From Paulinella micropora (Eukaryota > Cercozoa > Imbricatea > Euglyphida): a stretch of DNA of 64,000 nucleotides. Position numbers and translations under genes: made by a program. This document shows positions 28,334 to 37,725 of the stretch, one piece after another (the stretch's first letter is position 1; each line of letters starts with the position of its first letter). The DNA is taken from NCBI GenBank assembly GCA_009731375.1, contig BJOX01000188.1:251672-315671 (forward strand), read 5' to 3'. A model generated the notes under the pieces. It had not been told where the DNA came from, searched no databases, and saw only the letters and a program-made list of their open reading frames with translations.

Positions 28334-30719
28334 TCATTGGACTACCTCAAATCTGTTACCTGAGTCGGCATCAGTGTCGGTAGTGGTTGCGCCTGATGTT
28401 GCATAGGCCTGTGGTGCTGAGGAACTCGAGCTTGAGCTCGAGCCGTCTGCCCAGCCCCCATCTCTGTGGTACAGGCGCTCTGCGCTGCCGTATCCACCTC
28501 GGCCAACCCATCTTCCTCCTCCTCTACCTTGAAATACATCTCTTCCTCCTCCTCTTCTCACAAATCCTCTCTCCCCCCCGCGAGTGTATGTGCCTCGTGC
28601 GAAAGGGGCTCCTCCTCCTCGATTGATTCCTCTCCCTCCTCCTCTTCCTCGTCTTCCTCTACTTGCGGCTTCTATGGCTGCCGTCTTCTGATCATCTCTA
28701 GCGAAAAGAGAATTGATCGCGTCAGCTAGTTCGTGGTCATGGTCCGCGACATCCTGTAATTTCCACCCCTGATCCTTGCGCAGTCGGCGCAGAACGGCGA
28801 CGGTGTTGGTTTCGTCCGACCGTACGTTCTTGAGGAGTGTGTTTCGGATGCGGGTGTCCTCGACATCGTGGTTGTACGGGCATTTCTTATTTGTGTGTTT
28901 GAAGCATTGTGCCCGTGCCCACCAACGAATACAAGGTGTGTTAGCTTCACGACTGTTCTCTCTTGGTCGCTTTCCTAGAGATCGTTGCGTATGTGCGGCT
29001 TGCGGTTGAGCAGAAGCCGATGCAGAACCGATCAAGGATGCTGTCTGGCTGTCGAGCCTCTGACAAGCGGTCATTACTTCGGTCCACAACATTTTTGGGC
29101 TCACGGCCTTAGTCGTGGCCTCAAAGACGCTCATCTCCAAAAAGTTCAAGTGCTTTACCTTGTCGAAGGTTTTGCAGTCTTGCATGAGCAGTGTGAGCTT
29201 ATTTTTGTTGTAGACGTGCAAAGCACTGAGGAAATATAGGAGTATGGCTTTGTGGTTATAAAAGAGAGTGTACTGGGTGCCCACATTTGTTAAGACAGAT
29301 GCAAGCTGAGTGACAGACTGCAACTGCTCCGATACTAAGTCGAAAATTTCAAACCCAATCAATGTGCCAGTGCACAAGTGTTGGTATCCACTTGCCTTAA
29401 AGTATCGAATGAGGGCAGCAATGGCCAGAGTACAACTCATCTCTGCATGTCCACCTTTCCTTGCTAGCTCCTCCTCTCCTCTGTACTTCTCGTAAGTTAT
29501 ACGATCAAAACCAGCTCCAAGGAGGGATCGATCACAGAGATGTTCTAGGACTTCATACTCCTGCTCCACCTCACACTGGTTTTGCTGGAAGCATCTGTCC
29601 ATCTCATTGAACTTAGTCATGAGGGTCTTCTCTGTGTCAGCCTCATTGGCAGTGATAGCATAGAGCTTAAGGCCCCCTCCCCCAATTTTGATTTTAGCTA
29701 GGGCTGCCTGCAGCGCCTGCTTTTTCTTCTGGGAGTCAGTCAAGTTAATTACTGTCCCTCCCCCTTGGGGTCCTCCTCCTGTGGGTCCTCCTCCTGCTTT
29801 CTTGGGAGCTGGGTTAGATGTGGTAGGTGGAGCCGTTGGCTGTGGAGCCACCCGTGCTACTGCCATTGCCACAGCTATCTTCTCCTTCTGCTCCTTCTCC
29901 TCTTTCTGTCTCGTCTCTTCTTCTTTCACCTGTCGTGCTAGATGAGTCACGAACTGTGCAAGCCCTGTGGCACTAGAGAGGAAGTGTGCCTTTTCTCTCA
30001 TGGAAGACTTATCAGCTCTGTTATTATTTGGGATTGTTGTGAGAGGGCCTTTAATGAGAGTGTGATTCTTCGTGTGGGCCCATTGTTTCCATGTTGGTTT
30101 TTGCTCCTTCCCCTCAAAGAGGCCCTTATGGAGTTGTGTGAGGCGTTCAAGCACCTGACAAGACTGGTCAACCTCCTCGTAAACAGGATGTTGCCTTGTG
30201 TTGTCTTTCAGTGCTTTGTACATTTCGTTGTAAGCCCGTGTGAAGGCAGTTACAAAAGCCTCAAGGGCAAACTCAATGCCACTTTGGTTTCTACCTTCGA
30301 ACTTTTTTTCTAGATTCTTGATATCAGGGGACACCACAGACAGACAGCCATGCTGCAGTTGTGCGTTTATTTTTCCACTGTATGTTTGTGCGTTCATAAA
30401 ATTTCGCAACGAGCACAGCAGCGTAGAGTGTTGCAGATATGTCGTATATGTCGCACAGTGTAAGAGTGTCGCCATACTTGATATCCTGCAATGGCACTCT
30501 TTCGTGCTCAAACCTCACTTTGTTGAAGAGAGGCTTCGCAAGGGCGGGAATTTTGATCAGGAGGTTGCTTTGACCTTGTCCTGGTCTATTCCTTTTCTCG
30601 TAAGGAATGTAGATGTGTGTTTTATAATAGGTTGGGTAGTTAAGGAAGAAAGACTCTTCATCATCATATGTAGCCAACTGTTCCCATGTATTTGGGATAT
30701 TCTGGCCAACATCCTCCAT
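28334..30719 (-). pseudogene. gag: gag of the outer LTR element (one frame change)
   Basis: It starts at ATG 30719 (MEDVGQNIPNTW), stays open to about 30400, then continues in the +1 frame from NFMNAQTYSG to RFEVVQ-stop at 28334. Gag proteins assemble the particle that packages the element's RNA. In order: an N-terminal region with KYGDTLTL; a coiled, Lys/Glu-rich segment; GYQHLCTGTLIGFEIF, which is identical in the inner Gag; a C-x8-C-x7-C-x3-H zinc motif (CIRWWARAQC..CPYNH, near 28875-28935); an RGG-rich tail and a serine run. The frame change sits in AAATTTTATG, a T-run, so a single-base error or mutation is likely. Except for that it is intact over about 790 codons. Confidence 0.85.
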
Positions 30720-30867
30720 CTCTCTCTCTCTCTGCCTCTGTCAGTGGAGAGCCTCCAGTCTGACCTGCACTCGCTTCTTGTGCATTACCCCCCCCCCTGT
30801 CGACTCTACATCGGCTGTATACGTATACTCCTCTCTCTCCTCCATCTCCATCCCCCCTCTCTTCTGA
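30720..30867 (-). other. Outer element leader just upstream of gag
   Basis: Pyrimidine-rich + strand (CT)n and CTCC stretches, contiguous in the uninterrupted outer element with 41267 onward. The two sides join at the GTAC duplication. Confidence 0.7.
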
Positions 30868-30871
30868 GTAC
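30868..30871. other. Target-site duplication GTAC (left)
   Basis: GTAC precedes the LTR at 30872 and follows the other LTR at 41263-41266. A 4-bp duplication is unusual against the 5 bp typical of Ty3/gypsy integrases. Confidence 0.8.
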
Positions 30872-31120
30872 TGTTAAAATCCCCGAAGATAGCTCGTTAA
30901 AAAGTCGGTAATACAACCAAACACAAATCCCCAAAGGAGAATGATGTCTCGTTATATTAGCTCAGTGAAACCGCACAAAAGAAAGCGGCAACAGACCAAG
31001 GTTAAAATGGCATTAGGTCAAATCCGGCCAAACGATATTGAAATAATGGGAAGAAACTAGGTGCACCTGACACCAAAAAAAGTGTACTTTTTACCGGCTA
31101 TCCGGGGGGTGATGCCTACA
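30872..31120 (-). repeat. 3' LTR of the inner element
   Basis: 249 bp, TGTTAAAATCC..GATGCCTACA on the + strand. It pairs with 41014-41262. Confidence 0.95.
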
Positions 31121-31140
31121 GTACCCCTTCCCATTTTTAT
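31121..31140 (-). promoter_or_regulatory. Polypurine tract of the inner element
   Basis: On the minus strand AAAATGGGAAGGGG lies 3 nt from the 3' LTR. This is the expected position for the plus-strand primer of reverse transcription. Confidence 0.8.
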
Positions 31141-31882
31141 GACGGAAATATGCAATATTTTTGTCATATAATTGCTGATTTCTTTTCTGCACCAACGCTA
31201 CGGGGTGTTGCAACTAAGTGCATTAACCCACTGATAGACGGTGCATTGGATATATAAAACGCATACGCCAGGCACGAATCAACGATAAATCTCTAGCCTC
31301 GTCTTTGTAAATAAAAAACTCCTCCTTCCCCACTCGTTGTCCCCCCCGTAACTTAATTCTGAGGCAGTATGTCAAGAACGATAGTATTACTATTAAAAAA
31401 TAAGAGCAGCATTATAATTTTTCTCCTCCTTCAAAAACACTTCCGATCAGTAAATACATTGTCTTTTAATAACATACCCTTGTATACAATCGGTTATCTT
31501 AATATAGTACTAGGGGGCCAGTCCTAATAACTATATCCAAAGCCGGGGTGAGTGAGCCCGACCATGCGATATGCCGACACAAGTAGAGACGGACCGTGCA
31601 CTGGTATGACGATTTTGAGTATATCCAAAGAAAAATATTTAATATGTCTACTAGGAGAACATTTTTGAGAACATCACCCTGAGTACTTGTTGCAGGGTCG
31701 TACCAGGAACACCATCGCTAAACTCACCAGCGATCCCCTTACACGGTGTCGTATGAATTTGCCGATTGACCTTCGCACTCATATGTTGCGATAGAAATGC
31801 CAAGTAACAACAATGGTAAAAAATTATTTCAATAAGACATGATCTGGCATGGGTAATATGAAATTAATCCACATGCGGTCGC
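31141..31882 (-). other. Non-coding 3' region of the inner element
   Basis: About 740 bp between the pol stop and the polypurine tract. No frame over 60 codons with recognisable content on the minus strand. Confidence 0.7.
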
Positions 31883-34800
31883 TCAATGTCCGACGCGTGA
31901 TAAAAGAAAATTGTCACTTACTGCCTTCGTCGCCTTGCGCGAACCCCTTTGCCAGGTGGCGGGGCCGCCAACAAAAGTCAAGTCAAACTTCGACTCCTCA
32001 AGACTGTCCCAAATTCCGTTCGGGATGGCGCCCAATGATAAGTCAAAAGGGATGTCCAACACTCCCCTAGGCAGTGACTGAATAGTCCACGCAGTGTGGT
32101 CTTTATCTCGAGGGGTAATAGTACCATCCCAAGTCTCGAGATCTTTTGCGTCTTTGTATACCGGTAAATATTGTCTAGCTTTTGGATCCTCAACAGGGTC
32201 CATGCTTCTCCAAAAATGGAGTACCGGTTGTATCGTTTTTGCTGCTAAGGATCTCTTCGATGTCCGTGCTGCCCGTGTAGTCTGCGGGACCGCCACAGCT
32301 CGCATGAGATAAAGATCTGAGAGAGTGTCATCGGCAACATGAGATTCTGCCGGTCTCAACAGATAAAAAGCGTCTCGGACCCACTTGATGGCCGCAATCG
32401 CCTCTCCTTCCTTCCATCGCACATGTCGAATGTCCACATTACCCGCGTTCGGGTTAGTGTCCTTCTCCCCTCCTCCTCCATGGACATCCGTCGCTCGCGT
32501 CGACCTTGCCACCTTCCTCGGTTGGTCGAAGATGAGATCGTTTTGCGCTCTCCTCCTCTGCGCCTCCGTGAACTTCTCCTTCGTACCGCCGCGGACTATG
32601 GGGGCTTTAGACTGAGTCCCCGCCGCGCTTTTGCGGTTTGAGTCTTCCTTACTCTCCTTCTCGGTCTCCTCCTTCTCCGTGACCGGTGCCCGATAGGCAT
32701 TCTCCTCCTCTAAGGTATCCTCCTTCTGTATAGGCGGTACCTCTTTGAAGTCCTCCTTCATCCGTTTCAACGCCTCCTCAACGGATTCATCCTCAAGTAA
32801 GAAGGGGTCATATTTGATCAGCCTTCGAACATTCACAATCTGCACCTTCCCTCTACCCCTGATCTTATAATTCAGAGGTCCCATCTGTTCCATGATCTGG
32901 TATGGTCCTTTCCAGTGGGTAAACAGCTTAGAGCTAACCCCCTTAGGGACTTGAGGATGGTACAAGAGTACAATATCCCCAACCTGGAAACGGACTTGAT
33001 CTAAGTGCGCTTGTCGCACTCCTTGTGCGTCAGTCTTTCTGCGCTCCGCCTCCCTGTGCGCCGCAACTATTTGTTCCGCCTCCATCTTCGCTCTTAGTCT
33101 CATCCCGAACAACTCATCCTCATCTGTCCAAGTGTCCTTGGGATGCAGAAGCGAGGTTGGGATATTAGGCTCTCGGCCGTAAACCAATTGATATGGCAAG
33201 ACTGAGCTCCTGGCTCCTCCTAATGCCGATGAGGGTAGACAGTTCATTGCAAAGGCAAATGAAGGTGCTGCCTCCACCCAGGCTCTCTGATTCTCCTTCT
33301 TCATACAGTACATCTTAAGCGAGGCTTTGAGAGGTCTATGTACCCGCTCGATCTTGCCATTCGCTCTCGGGTTATAGGCAGTAACATATTGCCATTTCAT
33401 CCCGTAGTACTTAGATAGTCTGTCGATGACTTCATTATTAAAGTCAGAACCTCGATCAGAACATATCTTTCTAGGCACTCCGATCTGCGAGACGATCCTA
33501 TCGATCAGAGCCTCCGCAGTTGTCTTGCCTGTAGCGTCCTTAACAGGAACAACCCAGACATAATTGGTGGCTCGATCTATTGCGGTAAGAAGGTATCTGT
33601 ACCCTTCTGCCGATTCGGGGAAAGGTCCCACATGATCGATGTGTAAAAATTCAAACATCCCGGCGTGTAACGGGAATGTACCGATCAGGCCAAAGTTCGC
33701 CTTCAGCGGTGTCTTTGTGGTTTTGCATGGGATGCATGCGTCCACTTCCCTGTCTATCTCCTCCTTCATCCCTTTCCACCAAAATCGCCTCGCTATGAAC
33801 CAATGAGTTCTTTGTCGACCCGGATGTGCCAGTAAGGGGCAGTTATGGGCTGCGACATATATAAAGCGCCTCAACTTCTCTGGTACCCAGAGAGTCCATT
33901 TGTCAGGCTGTGATGCAAATTTGCCATGCTGGCCCTTGTACCACAATAGCCCATCTCTCCACGCCATCTCCTTCATCTGATCTTTGATCTGTGGAGTCTT
34001 TTTAAGCTCATTAGGGTTCTTGTATAACGTTATGAGCTCCTTGAACTCCGGATCCGTCGCCTGTTGCTGCCTCCACGCGGTAGGCGAGGCGATATGAATA
34101 GTACCGTCCTCCAACCTTACTCCTACCCTTTCCGGGTCTTCATCAAGCTCGCTTCGATTTTCCTGTGGAGGTTCAGTACAGACCTCAGTCGTCTCCTCCT
34201 CTTCTTTTATATTCGCCTTCGCGTTCTCGTATGCCTCATAAGACCACTCAGCGTCTTCGAGAACATGCGCCTCACAGCATATGCCATGCTCCGGGCCTTG
34301 AGGACTATATCGTAGACCCGTGCGGTCATAACGAACGCCTCTTGCCATCTGCATCGCCTCTATGTGGCTCACCTCGTATACCTTGTCCGTGGACAGGTCC
34401 ATCATCTCCACTGATGATACGAGAGCCGACACCTCCGACTGAAACTCTAGCCTGGAAAGGCTATCAGCGACTACGTTTCGCTTTCCCGGTAAGTAGACCA
34501 TCGTGAAATTGAAACATGACAAGAAAGCTTGCCACCGCGCCAAACGGCCGGTTTGTTCATGATTCATCAACCAAAGAAGGTTGTGATGATCGGTCCTAAC
34601 CGTGAATAGAGGTCCTCCCCACAAGTATTCTCTGAGCCTCTTGAGAGCCCATACTACTGCCAACGCCTCCCTCTGTCGCGTGCAGTAATTTCGCTCCGCC
34701 GCACACAGCTTTCTACTAATAAACATGATCGGGCGCAACTTTTTCTCCTCATCTTCCTGTTGCAGCACCGCGCCAATCGCAAACTTAGATGCATCCGTGT

Positions 34801-35995
34801 CGACTACGAACGGTTTCGTAAAGTCGGGCATCATAAGTACTAATCCGCCGTCCTTGGGATCTTTATAAATGATATCTTTGAGCGTATTAAACGCCTGCAA
34901 AGCCTCCTCATCCCACTTCTCAAAGTCTCCAAAATCAATCATCTTCTCCAGCTTAGCCCGAGTTGCACCCCAATCGGGTATGAACTGGCTGTAGTACTGT
35001 GCCATCGCAAGAAAAGAGTGTAACTCTGTGCGATTCTTTGGCAACTGTCTACTCATGATCTCCTCCCTCTTTTCGCGCGATATCGAGACCCTATTATGAG
35101 AAATCTCGTAACCCAAATACGTCACACTTGTCCTGGCAAGCTGACATTTCTTTAGGTTGCATTTCAGGCCAAAAGCTCCGATGCGCCTGAAGACATCTGA
35201 CAAGTGATCGATATGCTCTTCCATTGTGTTAGAGTATACGATGATGTCATCGATGTAACAAAATGCATATTCTCCCGCCTTCTGTCCTCTCCTTCTCATA
35301 AAACCATCCTCCGACTGGTCGTCATATTGACCACTCAACATCTTCTGCATCGCCTTCTGAAAGAGCCCCGGGGCCTGTTTGAGTCCCATCGGAAGCACCT
35401 TCCACTGGTATATTTCCATACCAACCACGAATGCAGTCAGCCATCTGGATTTCTCGTCCAGTGGTATCTGCCAGAAGCCGTTCTTAAGGTCAATGACCGA
35501 ATAGAATTTAGCATTCCGCAGCACTCTTCTGCCCTCTTCTAAGGTCGGCAGAGGATTTCTCTCTTCCTCTAGCACCTTATTCACACGGGCATAATTGATC
35601 GTCAAACGCCATTCTCCTCCTGGCTTGGGGACGATTTTCGGTTGAGAGACAATTGGAGATGTAGATCTCTCAATAAAGTCCTCATTGAGCAACTGTCTCA
35701 CGTTCTCCTCCGCTATCTTCGCCTCATGTATGCTCAAATTTGCCCTCCGCGGTGCCGGAGATGGCTCCGCACCCGGTATCTTGTAAATGACAGCAGTGAA
35801 GTCCTCCGACTTTACACCACCTGCCCGAGGAGGGTCGAAAATTTCTCTGTACGCCTCCATCTTAGCTTTGAGAAGCTCCTTCTCTCTCTCCGTACCCACT
35901 CCTTCTTCTAAAATTTTCCGCGCCGCCGCTTGGAAATCTTCCTCCGACATCTTCTCATGTTCTTTGAGGGGCGCTAAGTCCTCCCCCAAACTCAA
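31883..35995 (-). CDS. pol: pol polyprotein: RT, RNase H, integrase, C-terminal extension
   Basis: 1370 codons, uninterrupted. Reverse transcriptase about 90-330, with VIDL Asp169 and YIDD Asp249/Asp250. RNase H about 390-515 with Asp401 (TDAS), Glu443, Asp469 and Asp511. Integrase zinc motif His717-His724-Cys754-Cys757; catalytic Asp787, Asp847, Glu883 (D-x59-D-x35-E). GPY/F motif near 1025-1040 (HWKGPYQI). The roughly 300 residues after about 1070 match no domain I know. It copies element RNA to DNA and inserts it. The first codon listed is TTG; the frame is -1 to the protease ORF, overlapping its stop (TGA at 35992-35994), and the first ATG (KMSEEDF) lies about 45 nt inside. Expression therefore needs a -1 frameshift or reinitiation. 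Confidence 0.95.
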   Translation of the reverse strand: MSLGEDLAPLKEHEKMSEEDFQAAARKILEEGVGTEREKELLKAKMEAYREIFDPPRAGGVKSEDFTAVIYKIPGAEPSPAPRRANLSIHEAKIAEENVRQLLNEDFIERSTSPIVSQPKIVPKPGGEWRLTINYARVNKVLEEERNPLPTLEEGRRVLRNAKFYSVIDLKNGFWQIPLDEKSRWLTAFVVGMEIYQWKVLPMGLKQAPGLFQKAMQKMLSGQYDDQSEDGFMRRRGQKAGEYAFCYIDDIIVYSNTMEEHIDHLSDVFRRIGAFGLKCNLKKCQLARTSVTYLGYEISHNRVSISREKREEIMSRQLPKNRTELHSFLAMAQYYSQFIPDWGATRAKLEKMIDFGDFEKWDEEALQAFNTLKDIIYKDPKDGGLVLMMPDFTKPFVVDTDASKFAIGAVLQQEDEEKKLRPIMFISRKLCAAERNYCTRQREALAVVWALKRLREYLWGGPLFTVRTDHHNLLWLMNHEQTGRLARWQAFLSCFNFTMVYLPGKRNVVADSLSRLEFQSEVSALVSSVEMMDLSTDKVYEVSHIEAMQMARGVRYDRTGLRYSPQGPEHGICCEAHVLEDAEWSYEAYENAKANIKEEEETTEVCTEPPQENRSELDEDPERVGVRLEDGTIHIASPTAWRQQQATDPEFKELITLYKNPNELKKTPQIKDQMKEMAWRDGLLWYKGQHGKFASQPDKWTLWVPEKLRRFIYVAAHNCPLLAHPGRQRTHWFIARRFWWKGMKEEIDREVDACIPCKTTKTPLKANFGLIGTFPLHAGMFEFLHIDHVGPFPESAEGYRYLLTAIDRATNYVWVVPVKDATGKTTAEALIDRIVSQIGVPRKICSDRGSDFNNEVIDRLSKYYGMKWQYVTAYNPRANGKIERVHRPLKASLKMYCMKKENQRAWVEAAPSFAFAMNCLPSSALGGARSSVLPYQLVYGREPNIPTSLLHPKDTWTDEDELFGMRLRAKMEAEQIVAAHREAERRKTDAQGVRQAHLDQVRFQVGDIVLLYHPQVPKGVSSKLFTHWKGPYQIMEQMGPLNYKIRGRGKVQIVNVRRLIKYDPFLLEDESVEEALKRMKEDFKEVPPIQKEDTLEEENAYRAPVTEKEETEKESKEDSNRKSAAGTQSKAPIVRGGTKEKFTEAQRRRAQNDLIFDQPRKVARSTRATDVHGGGGEKDTNPNAGNVDIRHVRWKEGEAIAAIKWVRDAFYLLRPAESHVADDTLSDLYLMRAVAVPQTTRAARTSKRSLAAKTIQPVLHFWRSMDPVEDPKARQYLPVYKDAKDLETWDGTITPRDKDHTAWTIQSLPRGVLDIPFDLSLGAIPNGIWDSLEESKFDLTFVGGPATWQRGSRKATKAVSDNFLLSRVGH

Positions 35996-37665
35996 ATCTT
36001 CCTCGACAAATCGTCCAGTCCCGTCCGTTCATACGTGACTGTGTCCGGCTCATCATCATGACAGAGTCCGACAAGCATATCAATAAGGTTCGCGTATTGT
36101 ATCGGAGCCTTACGGGTGTAGAAACCATCAAAGCATGTGAAAGCTTGAGGTATCAATTTCAACTTGTCCTGGGCTCTGAGCTTCCGCTTGTATGCACTGC
36201 TCTGCTCCCGAGACCCGAGTCGACAAGCCACCACTAACTGTTGCTTGCGAGAGGGAACCGGTATAGGATGATCAATAAGCCGGTCCCTTATCTCCTGTGC
36301 CCATATCGCCTTCTCATTGTACGGCAGAATGACAGTATACGGCTTGTTACTCTCAAATAGAGTCCGTAGACACTTTTTCACTTCAGTTAATGAGCGCGGC
36401 CAGGTAGGCACATCGCCCCAAAAGTTCGTGATAAAAGTTTTAATGTCATCCTCTGGAGTATCGGGGATACGCCCCTTCCTCCTTGGCACAAACGCCTCTC
36501 TCTTTTCATCTGACATCTTTGCGTGGTAACAGTAGCCATTAGTAATATGGACATCTGCCCCACCACCTTCTGCGAATCTGGCCAACGACGGGCACTGTTT
36601 CGCAACACATATTATCTCCTCATTACGCGCTACGATTAAGTCATCAATAGACTTTTTGTCCCATGCGGGAATCGTAACCGTATACGCCTGCATCTCCGTC
36701 TCCCAATTGTCGGTCCAGGACAGTTCGTCCGGCACTGTGACATAGGGGTGCACATAGGCTTCAGTTACCTCATGTACGAAGGCCAACTTTTTTATCTCCG
36801 TTGGTAGACTCAGCTCAAAAGCCTCGTAGGAGTCAGTAGCGGTCATCGGATTAATATCCTCCTCCTCTCCTCTCTTCACTCCATAAATTACCCGCCGTGC
36901 GGCGCAATCGATCACAGCCCCCTTCGTAGCCAATTGGTCATACGACAGCAGGATTGAACTGTGGTAATCGGGGACAACATAGAGGTCCGCACGATATACT
37001 CGACCGGATGTCAATTTAAAAGTTAATGTGACGATGCCCGTAATTTCTGTACGGCTGCCTACCCCTTTTAGGGTCCCCTTTGTTTTTCTAGTGTTTTTGT
37101 CCACCCATGCCCGGTGACCGTTTAAAAACTTCCGGCCGACAATATTAATATTCGCCATCGTATCATTACCAACTTTCAATGTGGTTTGTAAAGTTTCACA
37201 AAAGAGGTCAGTGTAGCATAGCGCGTCCGGTCTGTGTAAACTAGCCGCTAGCACACGAATTTTTTGTTCTAAGGTTTTGAGTCTAAGCTCAAGTTCCTTG
37301 TCCTCTTTTCGTTCCTCCTCCTTCCTCTCTAGCTTAGCCTCTCGAGTATCCGGGTCTTCCGGTATCTCGGGTGTCTGTGAGACAGAGTCTGGTACACTGA
37401 GTGTACATGTGTCTACAGTAGAGACTATTGAGTCCGTCGGCGGCGAAACGACCCGCTGTTTCTTTGCAGGCGAAGGCCCAGCATTCGGTTTCGGTTTCCT
37501 CTCCTCCATCGCCTTCTTCGCCTTCCTATTTGCATCATTTATCATATTAGCTCTCGAAGGATGGACTAGCAAATGCTTACCTTGAGGCTTTTGAGGCTGT
37601 GTGCCTTCAACTTCACGTCTAGGAGGTACGGGACTGATCGTATTCTGTTCAACAACAGCAGGCAT
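35992..37665 (-). CDS. Protease-region ORF of the inner element
   Basis: 557 codons from ATG 37665 to TGA 35992. N-terminal basic region (VHPSRANMINDANRKAKKAM, KKQR), a coiled segment around 115-140, then a retropepsin-like segment: NDTMANINIVGRKFL..GVGSRTEITG..DLYVVPDYHSSILLSYDQL. This matches the order D-T-G-A / G-x-G / ILG in retroviral-type proteases, but the catalytic triplet reads D-T-M. The remaining roughly 250 residues are unassigned, with a conserved HITNGYCYH. It would process Gag and Pol. It overlaps pol by 4 nt at the pol TTG codon. Confidence 0.8.
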   Translation of the reverse strand: MPAVVEQNTISPVPPRREVEGTQPQKPQGKHLLVHPSRANMINDANRKAKKAMEERKPKPNAGPSPAKKQRVVSPPTDSIVSTVDTCTLSVPDSVSQTPEIPEDPDTREAKLERKEEERKEDKELELRLKTLEQKIRVLAASLHRPDALCYTDLFCETLQTTLKVGNDTMANINIVGRKFLNGHRAWVDKNTRKTKGTLKGVGSRTEITGIVTLTFKLTSGRVYRADLYVVPDYHSSILLSYDQLATKGAVIDCAARRVIYGVKRGEEEDINPMTATDSYEAFELSLPTEIKKLAFVHEVTEAYVHPYVTVPDELSWTDNWETEMQAYTVTIPAWDKKSIDDLIVARNEEIICVAKQCPSLARFAEGGGADVHITNGYCYHAKMSDEKREAFVPRRKGRIPDTPEDDIKTFITNFWGDVPTWPRSLTEVKKCLRTLFESNKPYTVILPYNEKAIWAQEIRDRLIDHPIPVPSRKQQLVVACRLGSREQSSAYKRKLRAQDKLKLIPQAFTCFDGFYTRKAPIQYANLIDMLVGLCHDDEPDTVTYERTGLDDLSRKI

Positions 37666-37725
37666 AACCGTGACTGTCGGATTAAAAAGAACAGTTTTTG
37701 TCCCCTTCTCCCTCTTCTCCTCCCG

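Noticed and set aside
28466-30911. Plus-strand frames over the gag region
   Set aside because: Shadows of the minus-strand Gag ORF, which has an ATG start, homology to the inner Gag and a zinc motif.
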